Assembly: GCF_014898055.3 (NCBI RefSeq)
Contig: NW_023601104.1
Span: forward strand, 80,459,106-80,523,105
Length of the DNA stretch: 64,000 nucleotides
Reading direction: 5' to 3'
From: Talpa occidentalis
Lineage: Eukaryota > Chordata > Mammalia > Eulipotyphla > Talpidae
Shown here: positions 34,009 to 47,200 of the stretch, one piece after another
How the letters are laid out: every line of letters starts with the position of its first letter
Position numbering within the stretch: position 1 is the stretch's first letter
Program-made: the position numbers and the translations under genes
Notes under the pieces: model-generated
The model's database searches: none
Seen by the model: only the letters and a program-made list of their open reading frames with translations
Told to the model about the DNA's origin: nothing

Positions 34009-35051
34009 TATTATCTTTGATAGTTTAAGTGTCTTGTGCATTAGCGGGACTTAGGCACTCAATTTCAGTCTACAATGGCCAAAGAAACCAACAACGAGGA
34101 GCAATCAACATCAGCTTACACACTATTCTAAGAAATTGTGGCATTTGGCTTGTGGAGAATGCATTTCACGTCCAGGAAAATGGGCATCCTTCACCTTATA
34201 AGAACATGAATCAATAGTAAATATTTTGGGTTGTTATTATCACCAAGAGAAAAAATATAAGGCCCAAGGAATCTTCATTTGAGCCTTAATTACCTCAGTT
34301 AAAGAAGCACAGTCCCAGAAGTTGTTAAATGTATGAAGACTTTTCTGATTGGCTTAGAAACTTAGACACAGGAAGTGGATGGTATCTAATAACCCATGAG
34401 TGGAGACATGGTTGTCATGGAAACCGAGGAGAGTTAAACACCCCCCCACCCCCTACTACCATAACCACCACTTAAAAAAAATAAAACCCTGCATGTCATC
34501 ACAGATGCCTGGGGAACATGTTGGCTTCTGTGAGCTTTCCCACAGCATCTGTTGAAACCTGAGACCGCGCCTGTCAAATCAAGGTCACTTTACAACAACA
34601 ACCAAAAATGCAGTCTCCAGGATTTCATAACTATTTTTATTGAAAATACGTGGGGAAGAAACCTTAAAACTGGGATGAGCAGGCATGCTTACTTAGCATT
34701 TTGCTACCTCTGACTTGTGCAAGAAGGTGAAGAAGCATGTAGTGAAGCCCTAGATTGTGGAATCAAATGGGTTCGTCTGTCTGCCTTTAGAACAAAACTC
34801 TTCCTAGAACTCTAAGCAGGAGATTGTCACCCAGGGATGAAGAGGCACATGGGGGAAGAGCTAATGAAGAGTCTCTGCAAGAGGTTCCAAGGTGAACTGG
34901 AGTGAACAGAAGCCCTTCTAAGGCTGGGCTTGCCATGAGCAGGGAAAGGAAGAACCACTAAACTACTGAACAGAAGTGACAGTTCCAGAATGGCAATTAC
35001 TACTATCCAGTTAACTTAGAAAAGTTTCCTTTATTTTTGTGGATCGAGAAG
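34009..35051. other. Intergenic sequence, nothing recognised
   Basis: No gene or named repeat; a short C-run lies at 34441-34453. Confidence 0.5.
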
Positions 35052-35064
35052 AGGTGTGTTAGTT

Positions 35065-35334
35065 GTTTTTTTAAGATTTATTTATTTATTACGTAGAAGA
35101 ACTGGGGTATAAGTCAGAGGTGCGGGGGGTGAGAGGAGTCACCAGAGACAGAGTGGGGAACAGAACAGGCGGATCTACTGAATTGCACTGCTGAGGGGAA
35201 CAGCGGGCAAGCCAGGAGAGGTCTGCTGCGCTATGTGGGTAGCTCCCTGGTGAGGGATCAAACTCGTGCTGCAGTGGCTGTGGACAGCTTCACAGTGCTT
35301 CAACTCAATCCCTTGCACTACCAGGGAATCCCCA
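35065..35334 (-). repeat. tRNA-derived SINE, older subfamily, reverse
   Basis: Begins 'taagatttatttatttatta' and ends 'gcactaccagggaatcccca'. Flanked by a 13-bp target duplication with one mismatch (AGGTGTGTTAGTT at 35052-35064, AGGTGTATTAGTT at 35335-35347). Confidence 0.92.
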
Positions 35335-35347
35335 AGGTGTATTAGTT

Positions 35348-36715
35348 TTTAGGATAATTGAGAGTTTCCCCAAATCTTGGCTGTGAATATTTTCAGTATG
35401 TCAGTCTTGGTTTCAGGGAGGATGATGAAGAAGGGAGAAAAATTTGGAAACCACCTCCATGGAGTTTGCTGAGTGGAAACTAACCCCGGAGGCCTTCTCA
35501 ATTTTGCCTTGGGGGATCAACATTGGAGCTTATAAATAGAAAGCAGTGAATTTCTTGTATTTTTCTAATCATGTTAATGGTAGTCTTTAATTTCAACTTC
35601 TTGATCTTCATTTAGAAATATCTTCCTTCCAATCATAATGATTTATAGCATCATATTGCTTATCTTAATTGAAAATGGTCAGTTTAAAAAATCTTATTTA
35701 ATTAGCACTTTGATCTTTTCAAAAAGCAGCAAATTTCCCATGTTTTCATCAACTAATTGCTTGGGGGGAGAGAGGAGGTAGAAAGAAGCCCAACTATATT
35801 TTAATGTTTACTTAATATCTCTCATGTTTGTCTTTGGAAGATACAGACTTTCAAAGTGGCATAGCATCGTTTGGTTATTTAGAATATATTTTATGATCTC
35901 ATGTTGTCAGATACTTAACTGATTGGGATTTGGTGAAAAAAGGTTAAGTGTAATGGCATAACAGTTGTCTTTTAGCAAAGGATTTCCTGTAGGGACTTTC
36001 TTATCTGTAAGTATGTTCATGGGCAGGAAACATGTCAGTTGCTTGTTTTTACAAACTGAAGGAAATGAATGGGATTTGTTAGTTTCTAGAACCTGCCTTC
36101 ATTCTCCATTGTCAAATAGTTTGCCCAGAAAACTTCATTTCTAAAGGGACTATTGAGGAGAACGATGAAATTGTTCATGCTTCTGTTTATTTTTGACTTC
36201 GGGATTAGAAAAACGGATCATTATACTGTACAACATATTTTACCAATACAAATTATCAAGATGTTCACTAATATTCCAGGTCATTCTCAGTTGTCAGATA
36301 CACATATACTCACTGAAGCTGGTATTTTTGGGTGGCTCTGCCAAATTTCTAATAATTAGTCCAGAATGCCAACCAAATGCCATTCTCAGTTTTCAGATTA
36401 GCATGGAGAGGTAAGGCGAGAGAGGCAGCTTCCTTCTTCTCTTTGTTTATAAGAAAAGTCCGTAAAGGCTACATGCCAGGTCTATGGCAAGAAATTGGTG
36501 TAGGGGACAGAGTTGGAAATATGGGGGCTAAGGGGAGGGGTGCTGAAGTCAGTTTCGACACAGGAAGTGAGAAAACAAATCATAACCTTGGAAAGACTTA
36601 TTCTCGATTTTTTCTTTTGAAGATTGCAAACGAATATATTTCATTGTTTTGATTCAAGTATGTTTCAAATTCTGGAAGAGGAAAAATAGGTAAAGCTTCT
36701 GTAAAGGAAAATAAA
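35348..36715. other. Intergenic sequence, nothing recognised
   Basis: AT-rich unique DNA. Overlapping frames of 68-91 codons at 36153-36652 have no domain. Confidence 0.5.
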
Positions 36716-36728
36716 ACAGACACCTCCA

Positions 36729-37025
36729 GGGCCTCCCTGGTGGCGCAAGGAGTTAAGCACCGCACTATGAAGCCATCAGCAGCCTCTGCAGGAGGAGTTT
36801 TATCCCCTGCCCAGCCAGGGAGCAGGGAGCAACCCACATGGCGCAGCAGACCTCTCCTGACTCCCCCGCTGCTCCCTTCAGTAGTGTACTTCAGTCGATC
36901 TGCCTGTTCTGTTCCCCACTCTGTCTCTGGTGGATCCTCTCACCCCTCGCAACTCTGGCCTGTACCCCAGCTCTTGTATGCATAAATAAATAAATCTTAA
37001 AAAAAAACAAAAAACAAAAAACAAC
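36729..37025 (+). repeat. tRNA-derived SINE, older subfamily
   Basis: Head GGGCCTCCCTGGTGGCGCAAG with a degraded B box, body 'gtgtacttcagtcgatctgc', tail 'gcataaataaataaatctta' and A-run. Flanked by a perfect 13-bp duplication ACAGACACCTCCA at 36716-36728 and 37026-37038. Frames at 36740-37132 are derived from it. Confidence 0.95.
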
Positions 37026-37038
37026 ACAGACACCTCCA

Positions 37039-38955
37039 TTTGAGGGGAACAGCCTGGAGAGGAGTCTAGGTATGCCCGAGGGAGAGAGAACCATTTGTTG
37101 CAATCGTTTTCACACATTTTTGAAGACATCATTTTTTGTTATATATTTAGCACCAAGTAGAGTCTTATGCAGAACCTCAGTATATGAGTAGAATAAAAAG
37201 AGAGCACACAGCCTCCTTACCCCAGGGTGCCAGGGGTACCCTGTGAATGGAGTTTGCAACCTCTGCTTTTAAAATGGCCAAAATAGTCTCTAAAGAAGGC
37301 CCAAGGGAATGGCTTGCAGAGTCCTGGAACTTCTTAGCTGATGAGAGAACTTTTGCCTTGACATTTAAGGTGACGCTGGTGCTTGGACTGAGTAGGAAAA
37401 AAGCATGTACTCCAGTGTCCTGGAATCAGCTCTCATGTTTAGAGCAACAGACTGGACTGCCCGGAAGGAAGGAGAGACCCCAGTGTCGTCTCCCATGCAG
37501 GAATCGGAAAGGATGTTTTTAGGGGGACTTACAAATCAGGGCCCCCTCTCCTTGTAAGCTGTAGGTACCTGGAATGTGGATGTTCGAGATCAGTTGGTTA
37601 ATATTGTACGGGAATACTTGGATTTGTTCAATTACCACCTCAGGATCTGCTTTATCACTGTTATTCTATTTGTCGGTGAAAATTATTTCATATTAAGTGT
37701 CATTCATGAAATGAAAGTTTGCCAAGCTGTATAATCTGCTTGGCAGGCTCGGTGGTATTTTGAGTGTTGAGTGAAATGATAACACACAGATGATATTTGA
37801 ATATCATCAACTAGATACACATTATCTCCTCTATTATGAGATTTACTGCAGCAGGAGTTTAGGGACTGGCCCTTTTCACGAATCCCAGAAGCTCCGAGTA
37901 TTAAGATTTCCATGGGGGGCGAACAGAGGTGGCCCCTTCGGTCCACTAGTGCTCAGCACAGCCTCTTGAGTCAGGTGTACATGGCTGTGGAAGTGAGGAG
38001 ACCTCAGCAGAGGCTTCCAGCACTCTTGGAGGGCTCTGTGTTTCTGACAACCACAGCCAGCCTCGCTGCATGATTTCTGCAGGCTGCACAGTCGGGGAAA
38101 GAACCCAGAAGTAGAAAGAACCGGTCCCTCTCGACATTCTCCTATTTTTCCACTCTGTTGGCCATGTTTCTGTTACCTGCGTGGGGTTTGGGCTGAGGAT
38201 TAAAATAATCAATGTTCCGGGAAGCCAGAGATCTTGTAACAATTTGTGCTGGAACTTTTTTCTAAAGAAAATATTTCCTCTCCAAAGATGAAACCAGTAT
38301 AAGCACGAAATAGTTGGCCGTGGTAGTGGAGGAAAATGATTGTGCTAAACTTTCATTTGTTGAATTGTGCTGGATAAGACTTTTCTTGGTTAGGTTATCT
38401 GAGGAGGTCTTAGTCTTTTTCCTATCTGCATTTCAAAGAAGAATGTCTACAGCCAGAGAAACTCACAGGGTGATGACAGACCAGGTACCCCTCAAGGGAA
38501 CACCAACACTCTAGGTCCTGGGGAGTTTGTCTCTGAAGTCAAGGGTACATCTCAGTCAGTAGGACATTGTTGAAGTTGCTAATGTTACACAGACCGAGTC
38601 CTATCCCTTTGTGATGGTATTTTCTTAGGGTTCAGGTAGTAGCGAGTCCTATTTGAAGAGGGGTTTTTCACATATACACAAGGTTAGATTTTAGGTCACT
38701 TGAGATATCTTTGCACTGTGAAATTTTCTGATGCCACAAGCTTAACATTTTGCAGCCTTAAGATGAAAACAATTACCATATAATGACTCGTTAATAAATG
38801 TCTCTAAATTTAGATTCATTTTGTTTCATGAGGCTAGATTTAGCATTTAGAATGGCCTCTTGAAAAAGAAATAATTTGCTTTGGGTAAGTTTGGCAATAT
38901 TGTGTAATAGAGAAATATGTCACACTAGTAAGGGGCTTTTGTCTATCAGTTGTTG
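37039..38955. other. Unique sequence, candidate conserved regulatory DNA
   Basis: No repeat family and no credible gene. About 37550-37870 contains two perfect short inverted repeats (see findings), with homeobox- and NFI-like words. The texture resembles conserved non-coding elements near developmental genes, but conservation cannot be judged from one sequence. Confidence 0.4.
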
Positions 38956-39110
38956 CCCCGACATTACTTTAATTGACTCGTGTAATAAACTAGTGTTGAC
39001 ATAATACTACTATGTAATGATAAAATACATTAATGTCCTATTTTATGGAGGAAGAGGCTGAGGCAACTATGCCCCCCAGGGCCACATACTCTTTGGTAGT
39101 CAACTAGCAA
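38956..39110 (+). repeat. MIR SINE fragment
   Basis: 'gtcctattttatggaggaag' followed by 'aggctgaggcaactatgccc' and 'gggccacat' is the MIR 'cattttacagatgaggaaactgaggca' region. Confidence 0.6.
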
Positions 39111-41164
39111 AGGGATCTTACCTTCACACCCCTGTCTGAATATTCCAGACATTTCCATCCCACTGACGACCTTACATGTGTCCCTCTGTTTCTGTTCCAG
39201 GCTTGATGATATCCCCTTCCAAGCTGGAAATAGAGTTTCCTCCTGGGATCAGTTGCAGGGTGGGGTGGGGAATATTTGTCATGTTTCTGGGATGAAGTCA
39301 GATTTTGCTTCTCCATTTTCTTGTCCCAGCATCAGAACATTAGTGATGGGATGGGCTTGTTAGTCCCTGGTCAGTGAGCCGCTTCCTTGACTCACCTGTG
39401 TGTACTCTGAGCACTTTGATCTAGTCAATTACATGCCTTTATCACGGGTATAGGAACATCCTGATTTACCCAAACACATAGTTTTTTTTTTTTTGTGGAA
39501 TCCACAAAAATAGATTTCCTAGGCAATATTTGTTTTTGTAATTTGCATGAGCTACCCAAGTTATCCAGGCGTGTAAATATAATGACATCTCCTTTGCATC
39601 TGAATCAAAAAGAACTGGCTTAGATTGTCAGGTTGGCAGGGTATCTGGGTCCCCTCAGGACTCTCCTACGCCTGATCACCCATGCTTGTGTGGATTTGTA
39701 CAGACCAAGTAGAAAGGATCAATTTGACTCCCTCGTCTAAGTTCTGCTCTTGCACTAGTGTAGGGGGGTGGGGGAAATGACAAGTTAAATCCTTAGCTGG
39801 ACATCATGCTATGCCTGGTATGAGTGTGACCAGTTGGAACTAGTAGTGGAACCTATGTAGACATTTGCAGGTGCCTGGCACTTTTTCATTCCCTTGAAGA
39901 CTTCAGGTAACTGATCAGAACTTGGTGGAACTTCATAGAGTTCACACTTAATGAATTCATTTTTAAAAATTGATCTAGGAAAGTGCTAAAGATCTTTGTG
40001 TGCCAATTTGTAGAAACAAACCATCCACATATTCTCTTGATGAGCAATTATTGAGTAACTACTGCATACTAAAAACTATGCTCTGTGATAGGGACAGAAG
40101 CGACTCCCAGACAGCCTACCATCAGTTCCATGCTTTTACTCTATGTTGGTGCCAAGGTAGATTTTGTGTTATTTGATAGGATTTGGTAGGTCATCTTTTG
40201 AGTCTGGGATGCTCAAAACCTTTACATATAAATGAACGGTAATTATCAGTTCTTCTTCGCTTCAGGTCATTTCAGGTTGGGGAAAGATCTCATAGGAATG
40301 CTTTCTTTTCAGCTAGTGGGACAAACCTATGTGCTTTTGTTTTTTTTTTTTTTTTTTTTAGAAGCCCACCCTGAAAAGAGAATTCAGGGGTGGGTCGTTT
40401 ACTTGGGAGATGATCCCAAGAAGACATCAGCAGGTGTCAGGAGTGGGAGGTAAGGAAGAGGAGGAGCCAGTGGTACATCTTCTTTCCAGTTGCCTCTGTG
40501 GGCAGCAGGGCACTACGGGCTGTGCCAGACTTGTCACCCTGTCACTGGCTGGTGAAAGTTCTCAGAGGCCGCTGATTCCCAGCACTTGGGGTCTCAATCC
40601 AGCCTGGGATGGTTGTTGGGGTCTTGTTGGTGCCTTGGTAGCAGTGAAGGTTGGCTGGTGTGCATGACCAGAGCAGGATGTCGTGGGAACATCAGTTCTC
40701 CCGCCAGCACTCTGCCCATCAGCTCCTTCCTCTGACATGGAACTTGTAGATGTTTCAGGAGAACTGATTCTCCTGAACTTCAAAATGAAGACGATCCAGG
40801 GCGCGTGGTTCTTTACTCTGAAAAGCAGAAACTAGAGAAGGGTCTTAGTTCAGAGTGCAAGCATACAGGCAGACATTTTGTACAAGTGCACCCATTTGGT
40901 CATTGTTTCCTCTGTCACAACCATTAGCCTTGTTCCCCAGGCTGGATGTAGGATGCCATCTTGTTTGACACTCCACACAGCTAATTTATCACCAGGACAT
41001 CTTGCTGCTTTCTTTGAAGTCCACCTCAGATTCGGTTCCTCATCTTGAGTTCTGGTGCCTCACCTGAAGGATGCCATGGGAAACACTTCAAGGATGCCCT
41101 GTCCCTCATGGCTCTCTCCCCTCCTCTGTCCTCCCAAAGACCCCTTTCCCTAAAACACTCTAGA
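39111..41164. other. Intergenic sequence with poly-T runs
   Basis: Poly-T at 39481-39494 and 40340-40359. A short L2/MIR-like piece ('attattgagtaactactgca') lies at 40045-40110. The overlapping 73-85 codon frames at 40232-40783 show no domain. Confidence 0.45.
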
Positions 41165-41345
41165 TGTTTGGGCTCTAAAGCTCCCTGCTTCCAAACCTTG
41201 CCTCTGCCTCTTATAGCTGTGTGGCCTTAACCTAAGAGAATAAATATGCAAATATGACCCAGTCATGTGGAAATCCTGAAACGATTATTGTGAAGGCTAA
41301 TCATCAAGTCCCTGAAAAGCACTGGGCTCTGAGCCTGGCCTGGAG
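41165..41345 (+). repeat. MIR SINE fragment
   Basis: 'tgcctctgcctcttatagct' and 'gtgtggccttaacctaagag' followed by 'tgaaaagcactgggctctga' give both ends of a MIR with the middle lost. Confidence 0.6.
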
Positions 41346-43423
41346 TTACAACTTAAATGAGCGTAGCTGTGTTTATTATGTTATTGTTGGGGCTTTGTTG
41401 CATCTACCAAGAACCTATGGTGGGTCCCAGTCCTTCACCCTTATCAAGTCTGTCCTCCTCTTTTTAACTTTTAAGTTCTTTCATAATCTGGCCCTATCCA
41501 TTACTGTGCAGGGAATTCCCAGGATCTGGTCAGGGATTATTCATCCCAGAACTTGCTTTGCTCTTTCCAGATCCCCTGCATTTGTTCCTGTTGTTTCCCT
41601 GACCATAGCCACCTTCTTTCTCACTTCACATATTCTACAGTCACCAGTTCTACCCATTGTACAACTTTAATGTTCAGAGAAAATGCAATTTGTTCATTTT
41701 GTCCATAGCATACCTTCCTCCCCTGCACACATCCTGGGGCTTTCAGGAAAAAGAATTTTAACTTTTAATCCCATGCATTTTAGAATTACGTTTAATCTAA
41801 TAATCCAAAGACTCCCTTAAAATAATCTTCAGTCTTCCTAGGAAAACAGAACCCATTCTTCTTGTCGTCCCCCCTTCTTTGAGTGCGATGGCAACAGTGT
41901 GTGTGGCAAGGGCATTGAGCAGGCTCCTTCCTTTCATCTCTTGTGGAGGATGAACAAACTCATGCCCCTGGGGTGGGGTGGCTGTTCCCTCAGGGGCCAG
42001 GGCTCTTGCCCTCTGGGATTGACTGTTCCATACCTGCAGTTGAAGTCTGTGACCCTTAGACATGGTTCTAGTCCAGTGGTCTTTCAAGACCCCCCAGTAA
42101 GGTGCAGAAACATTGCCCTGCAATGGTAATAGCAGCACAAATGGACAGACAGAAACACCAAATGATTTGGCAAAATAACATGTGTAGCTAAAACATGACT
42201 TTTGCAAACTATTTTTTTTTTCACATTCAATGCACTCTGAACTCTTCCATTCTATTTTATTTAGTGACAAAAACACAGTCTGGGTTCCAACAAGTGACCC
42301 ACAGTTTGCAAAAAAAAAAAAAAAAAAAAATTCACCTGGTCATGCTCTCAGCATCATCAGAACCCTCCTCTGCACCCCCTGCTCATGCCGTCGCACCTGG
42401 CCTCCTGTTGGCTGCAACTCTGTGTATTAGCCACACTCTCCATCCAGCCCACTGGCCTGGTTCCTTTGCAAGGGGACCCCTCTTGTACCACAGCCCACCT
42501 GAAGCCCTCCACCCCATGCTCTGCTTGGGTAAGCTGCCATGCAGGCTGATGAAGCAGTGTCCAGGCGGTGCAGCCGGCTCTTCCCAGGGCTCCAATGAAA
42601 AAGGGGTGGGCACAGGACCGCCCTCTGTGCCCAGGAAACCAAAGTACCCATGGGCAAGTCAGGCCAAGGAGTACACGCCACTGCCCCATAATTAACTGGG
42701 GTTAGAAAAGGGTGGGTTCTTCTTTCACTTCCTCTCCACTACCCCATCCTACCATGGAGGCCGAAAGATTAGGGACTTCACTGCCCCTCAGGGGTGAAAC
42801 CAGCACCTTCTTCTGCCTTCAGGTGAATTCTATGAGTGAGTCCTTCACACTCCTGTGTAAGAGGGAAAATTCCTGCCCGGGGCAAAGCCCTGCTTTCAGG
42901 GTTGTGAACTTTATGCTTATAGCAGATTCAGAGCCATCTGCTAGCTTCCTGCTGAGCCCGTTCTCTCCGATTATTACCTGAGCTCAGCTAACAACCACAT
43001 TTCTAAGACTCCCTTGCAGCTAAGAATGGTCAAATTTTAGCATTTGTGATCACTGTTGTATCTGTCTTTACTCTGGAAGCCATTCATAGTGTAGTTGTGC
43101 ATGCTCTATGTAAATGGAAACATTATGTGAATGTGTGTATATATATTTCTGCAGGAAACACTTGCATTATTGTATAAATGTCATTTGTACATTTCTTTCC
43201 TGCTTGGTGCTAGACCAGGATATGAACATGCTAAGTCTACTATTAATGAGCATTTGGATTATTGTGCTGCTACCATCAGTCTTCAACATGCATTCTGGTA
43301 ACACAGGCAAACACTTCTGTGGGTTAGGGTTTCTCGCACTCTGGGTTCTGACCATAGTGGCTATGGAATAGGTTCAGTAAATTATGACCAAACAGCACTT
43401 AAACAAAATGAAAGCGAGAGATT
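41346..43423. other. Intergenic sequence, no gene supported
   Basis: About 41440-41670 may be a diverged L2 ('ttcataatctggccctatcc'). A poly-A run lies at 42310-42330. The frames of 159 (-, 41797-42276) and 166 (+, 42195-42695) codons have no domain; the latter runs through the poly-A tract as a lysine run and is chance. Confidence 0.45.
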
Positions 43424-43438
43424 AAGAATAAAACAGGA

Positions 43439-43686
43439 GGGCCTCCCCGGTGGCGCAGCGGTTGAGCGCTGGGTTGCGAGGCTGCCCGCTGCTTCTGCAG
43501 CACCGGTTCGATCCCCGGCTGCTCCCCGGCCACCGGAGGAGGGTCCCGCATGGCGCGCAGACCTCTCCTGCCGCCCGCTGCTCCCCTCAGCAGTGTACTT
43601 CGGTCCTTCTGCCTACTGTGCTCCCTGCTCTGGCTCTGGTGAATTCTCTCACCCTCCCACGCTTCTGACTGTACCCAGTGCTTGTA

Positions 43687-43729
<43 letters not shown>

Positions 43730-43762
43730 AACATGCCTCTATTTAAAAAAAATTGAAAAAAA
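43439..43762 (+). repeat. tRNA-derived SINE, young subfamily
   Basis: Head with intact A box (TGGCGCAGCGG) and B box (GGTTCGATCCC), body close to the copies at 7846 and 46621, and a long (AAAT)n tail at 43687-43730. Perfect 15-bp target duplication AAGAATAAAACAGGA at 43424-43438 and 43763-43777. The 149-codon minus frame at 43399-43848 is SINE sequence. Confidence 0.95.
43687..43730 (+). repeat. (AAAT)n microsatellite in the SINE tail
   Basis: About eleven AAAT-type units grown from the SINE tail; likely polymorphic. Confidence 0.9.
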
Positions 43763-43899
43763 AAGAATAAAACAGGAAATGTCATACATAGCACCTCTCT
43801 TATAATAAGGGTAGGTGTGGTTTCATAACACTCCAGTTTTGCTTCCATAAGTGTGTGTTGAGTATATGTGCATATAGGGTCATGGATTCAAAGGTACTT

Positions 43900-44171
43900 T
43901 TTTTTTTTTTTTTTTTAAAGATTTATTTATTTATTTATACAAGCACTGGGTACAGTCAGAAGTGCAGAAGGGTGAGAGAATTCACCAGAGCCAGAGCAGG
44001 GAACAGAACAGGCAGATGGACGAAGTCCACTGCTGAGGGGAGCAGCGGGCAGCAGGAGAGGTCTGCGCATCATGTGGGACCCTCACCCAGTGGCTGGGGA
44101 TCGAACCGGCTCTGCAGAGGCTGCGGGCAGCTTCACCGCTGCGCTCAACCGCTGCGCCATCGGGGAGGCCC
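43900..44171 (-). repeat. tRNA-derived SINE, young subfamily, reverse
   Basis: Poly-T at the left, 'aagatttatttatttattta', then the reverse of the SINE body, head at the right ('gcgccatcggggaggccc'). Perfect 12-bp target duplication TCAAAGGTACTT at 43888-43899 and 44172-44183. It faces the SINE at 43439-43762 tail to tail. Confidence 0.95.
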
Positions 44172-44269
44172 TCAAAGGTACTTCTTATGAACCAGGATCA
44201 ACAACAGCAAAGGGGAAGCTTCTGCCCTTGGGTTGCTGTCTGGGTATGTAATTGTTGGTGATAGGGTGT

Positions 44270-47200
44270 GAGCATCTTAATTTAAAAAATTTTTCCCCCA
44301 TCATTACAGAGTTTTACTGGACAATGATGTGAGTTCTGACAGGAGGGGGAATTCTGTACTTCACACACATGGAGGAAATTGCAGTTCAAACACAGATCTC
44401 ACATATTTATTCCTGAGCTATCCTACTAGGTAGAGAAGCATACAAATATTTTCCTAAATGTGTCTAAACTGTGATGTTTTCAGTGTGATATTGGTAAGTT
44501 TTTCTTGACAGTATTTCTTAGGATTTTTACATCAGCATTCATGAGCATGAAGCCTATAATTCTCTTTTCTTAACAAATTTTGGTATCAATATTTTCCTGG
44601 CTTTTTAAAATAAGTCAAACAGTCCTTTTCCCCTATTGTCTGCAATAGTTTGTTTAGTCAGAATTATAGGTTCCTTAGAATGTATGATAGCAGTCACCTG
44701 ACTATCTGGGATAGGATTTTAGAAATATTTGCAAGTACTAATTCAACTTCTTTTATAGTGAGGCTATTCTGGTATTTTGTTTTATTCATGGTTCTGTTTT
44801 TAGCAATTTTCTAAAAATTTCTAGAAATTTGTTTCTTTCTTTTTTTTTTTTTTTTTACAATTTGGGAAGCTAGGGGTTATTTATAATAGTCTCTTTTTTG
44901 GGTTTTAATATTATTTTTAACCTCTCTGTCATCACGACTAGTATAATTCTTCATTACTCACAAGCTTACATACTTGCTTACTTTTTCCTTCCTCTGTATC
45001 ACTAGAATTTTGTTACTGCTCTTAGTGTTTTCCAAAAAATTTAATTTCTTAGATATTCTCCACAGTATGTCTGTTTAGTCTCTGCTAGTATCTTTATTCT
45101 TGTTAGTTGTCAGTATTTATTTTGTTATTTTTTTAAACTTCCTAAGATGGCAACTTGGTTCATTACTTTTGAAATTTTCCTTTCTAATATAGAAAATAAG
45201 CGTATTTCTAAATACTGAGCTAGCTCTATCTCAGAAGTTTTGATATGTAAAATTTTCATTAGTATATAGTTCTAAATAACTTCTAAATTTATTATACTTT
45301 TTTGTTCAATGAGTTAACTTAAAATGTTTTGTTTCAAACTCCTAACTTCTTTTCTGTTATCTTTCAGCATTTCTGTTCTATATTAAATTTTAACAACTAC
45401 ATTTTTGTCATCAGATATAGTCTTTTTTTTTTTTTTTTAGATATAGTCTTACAATAACAATCTTTTAACACTAAGTCAAGCTTGTTTACTGAGTTGTATG
45501 ATTTTTTTCTGTTTTCATAGATTCTTTGTTGGATCTATTTTTTGCTGAGAGAAGTATATGATAGTGGGTTTTCAGTTTTTCTTGACATATTTTGAAATTA
45601 TATTATTTGGTATATATACATTTAGAATTCTATCCATCTTCTTGATGAACTGAAATTTTATTATTATAAAGTTAATACACTTTAGCTCTTGCATTGTCTT
45701 CAAATGTTGTCTGATGTGCATGTCATGGTATTGAACAGCAGCGGGATATCATAAGCTTTAGTCTTGTTATTTTTTGTTTTCCATCCTTGATTTTGTCAAA
45801 TTCCTTGTACCCTAATATTTTAGATGTGTTTTTTTACATATGACTTATAGTTGGATATTGTTTTGATGCAATCTGTAAATGTCTTTGAACTATGTAATCT
45901 GTTTATACTTATTTTAATTACAAATATAATTCATTCTATTCCTTCATGGAATATGATTTATGCTTTCCATTTATCCTGAATCTTCTGTTTCTTTTTATTG
46001 ACTAGCCTTTTTTCCCCTTATATTTCATATATGCCATAGTACTTTGGAAATTTTATACTCTATTTTTCTTTTTTTAATGGCTCTCTAGAAATTTCAGTTT
46101 GCATATTTATCAAAATCTAAAGCTAATTAGTATCTTTCCTGCAATCTCAAACAATTAAGAGAGCTTAAACCACTTCACTCCAGTCATCCTCCTCTCTCCA
46201 ACTTAACTCTGATATTTGCTCAGAGTTTTAGTTCTATTTTTTTTAACTCACAGGTTAGATACCATTTTAAAGTAGAAATGCTTTTTCACATTTACCCACA
46301 TACTTACTATTATCTTTGTTTATAATTCCTTCCCCTTCTTCCCCATGCTACTTTTTCTTCTTAGATATTATTTAATGAGGATCAATTGAAGAAAAACTAT
46401 TTCAGTTATTGTTTGTTAGAAAAAATTTCCCATTTTCTTAAAATATAGCTTTGCTGGGTGTAAATGTATTTTTGCTAGGTATAAAATTCCACACATTTTC
46501 TCTCAATACATTAAAAGTACTGTATTGTTTTTTACTTCCTTTACTGAGAATCAATGCTAAGTCTAATTGCCACTTGCCATTGAAGGTATTTTTTCTTCAG
46601 GATACTTTATGGCACTTTTTTTTTTAAAAGATTTATTTTTATTTATTTACTTATTTATACAAGTTCTGGGTACAGTCATAAGCGCGGGAGGGTGAGAGAA
46701 TTCACCAGAGCCAGAGCAGGGAGCAGAGCAGGCAGAAGGACCGAAGTACACTGCTGAGGGGAGCAGCGGGCGGCAGGAGAGGTCTGCGCACCATGTGGGA
46801 CCCTCCTCCGGTGCCCGGGAGCAGCTGGGGATCGAACCTGCACTGCAGAGGCTGCGGGCAGCTTCGCAACCCAGCGCTCAACCGCTGTGCCACCGGGGAG
46901 GCCCACTTTATGGCACTTTTTAAGATAATCTCTTTGCCTTTGGCATCCTTTAATTTTATTATAAAGTATCTAGGTATGAATTTCTTTTTTTGTATTTATT
47001 TTGCTTGAGTTTTTTTGGTTTTGTGAATTTGCATATTGATTTTTTTCCCCATCATTTCTGGAAGATGCTTAGAATCTGTACTCTGTTCTGGATTTCAGGT
47101 TAGGTATGTGTTAGACTTTTATTCTCTGTCTTCTCTGTGTTTTAGTCCATTCCATATTTTCTAGTTCTCTCTAACTATGTGCCATAGTTTATATAATTTT

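Noticed and set aside
42195..42695. 166-codon frame
   Set aside because: It runs through a 21-base poly-A tract as a lysine run and has no domain.
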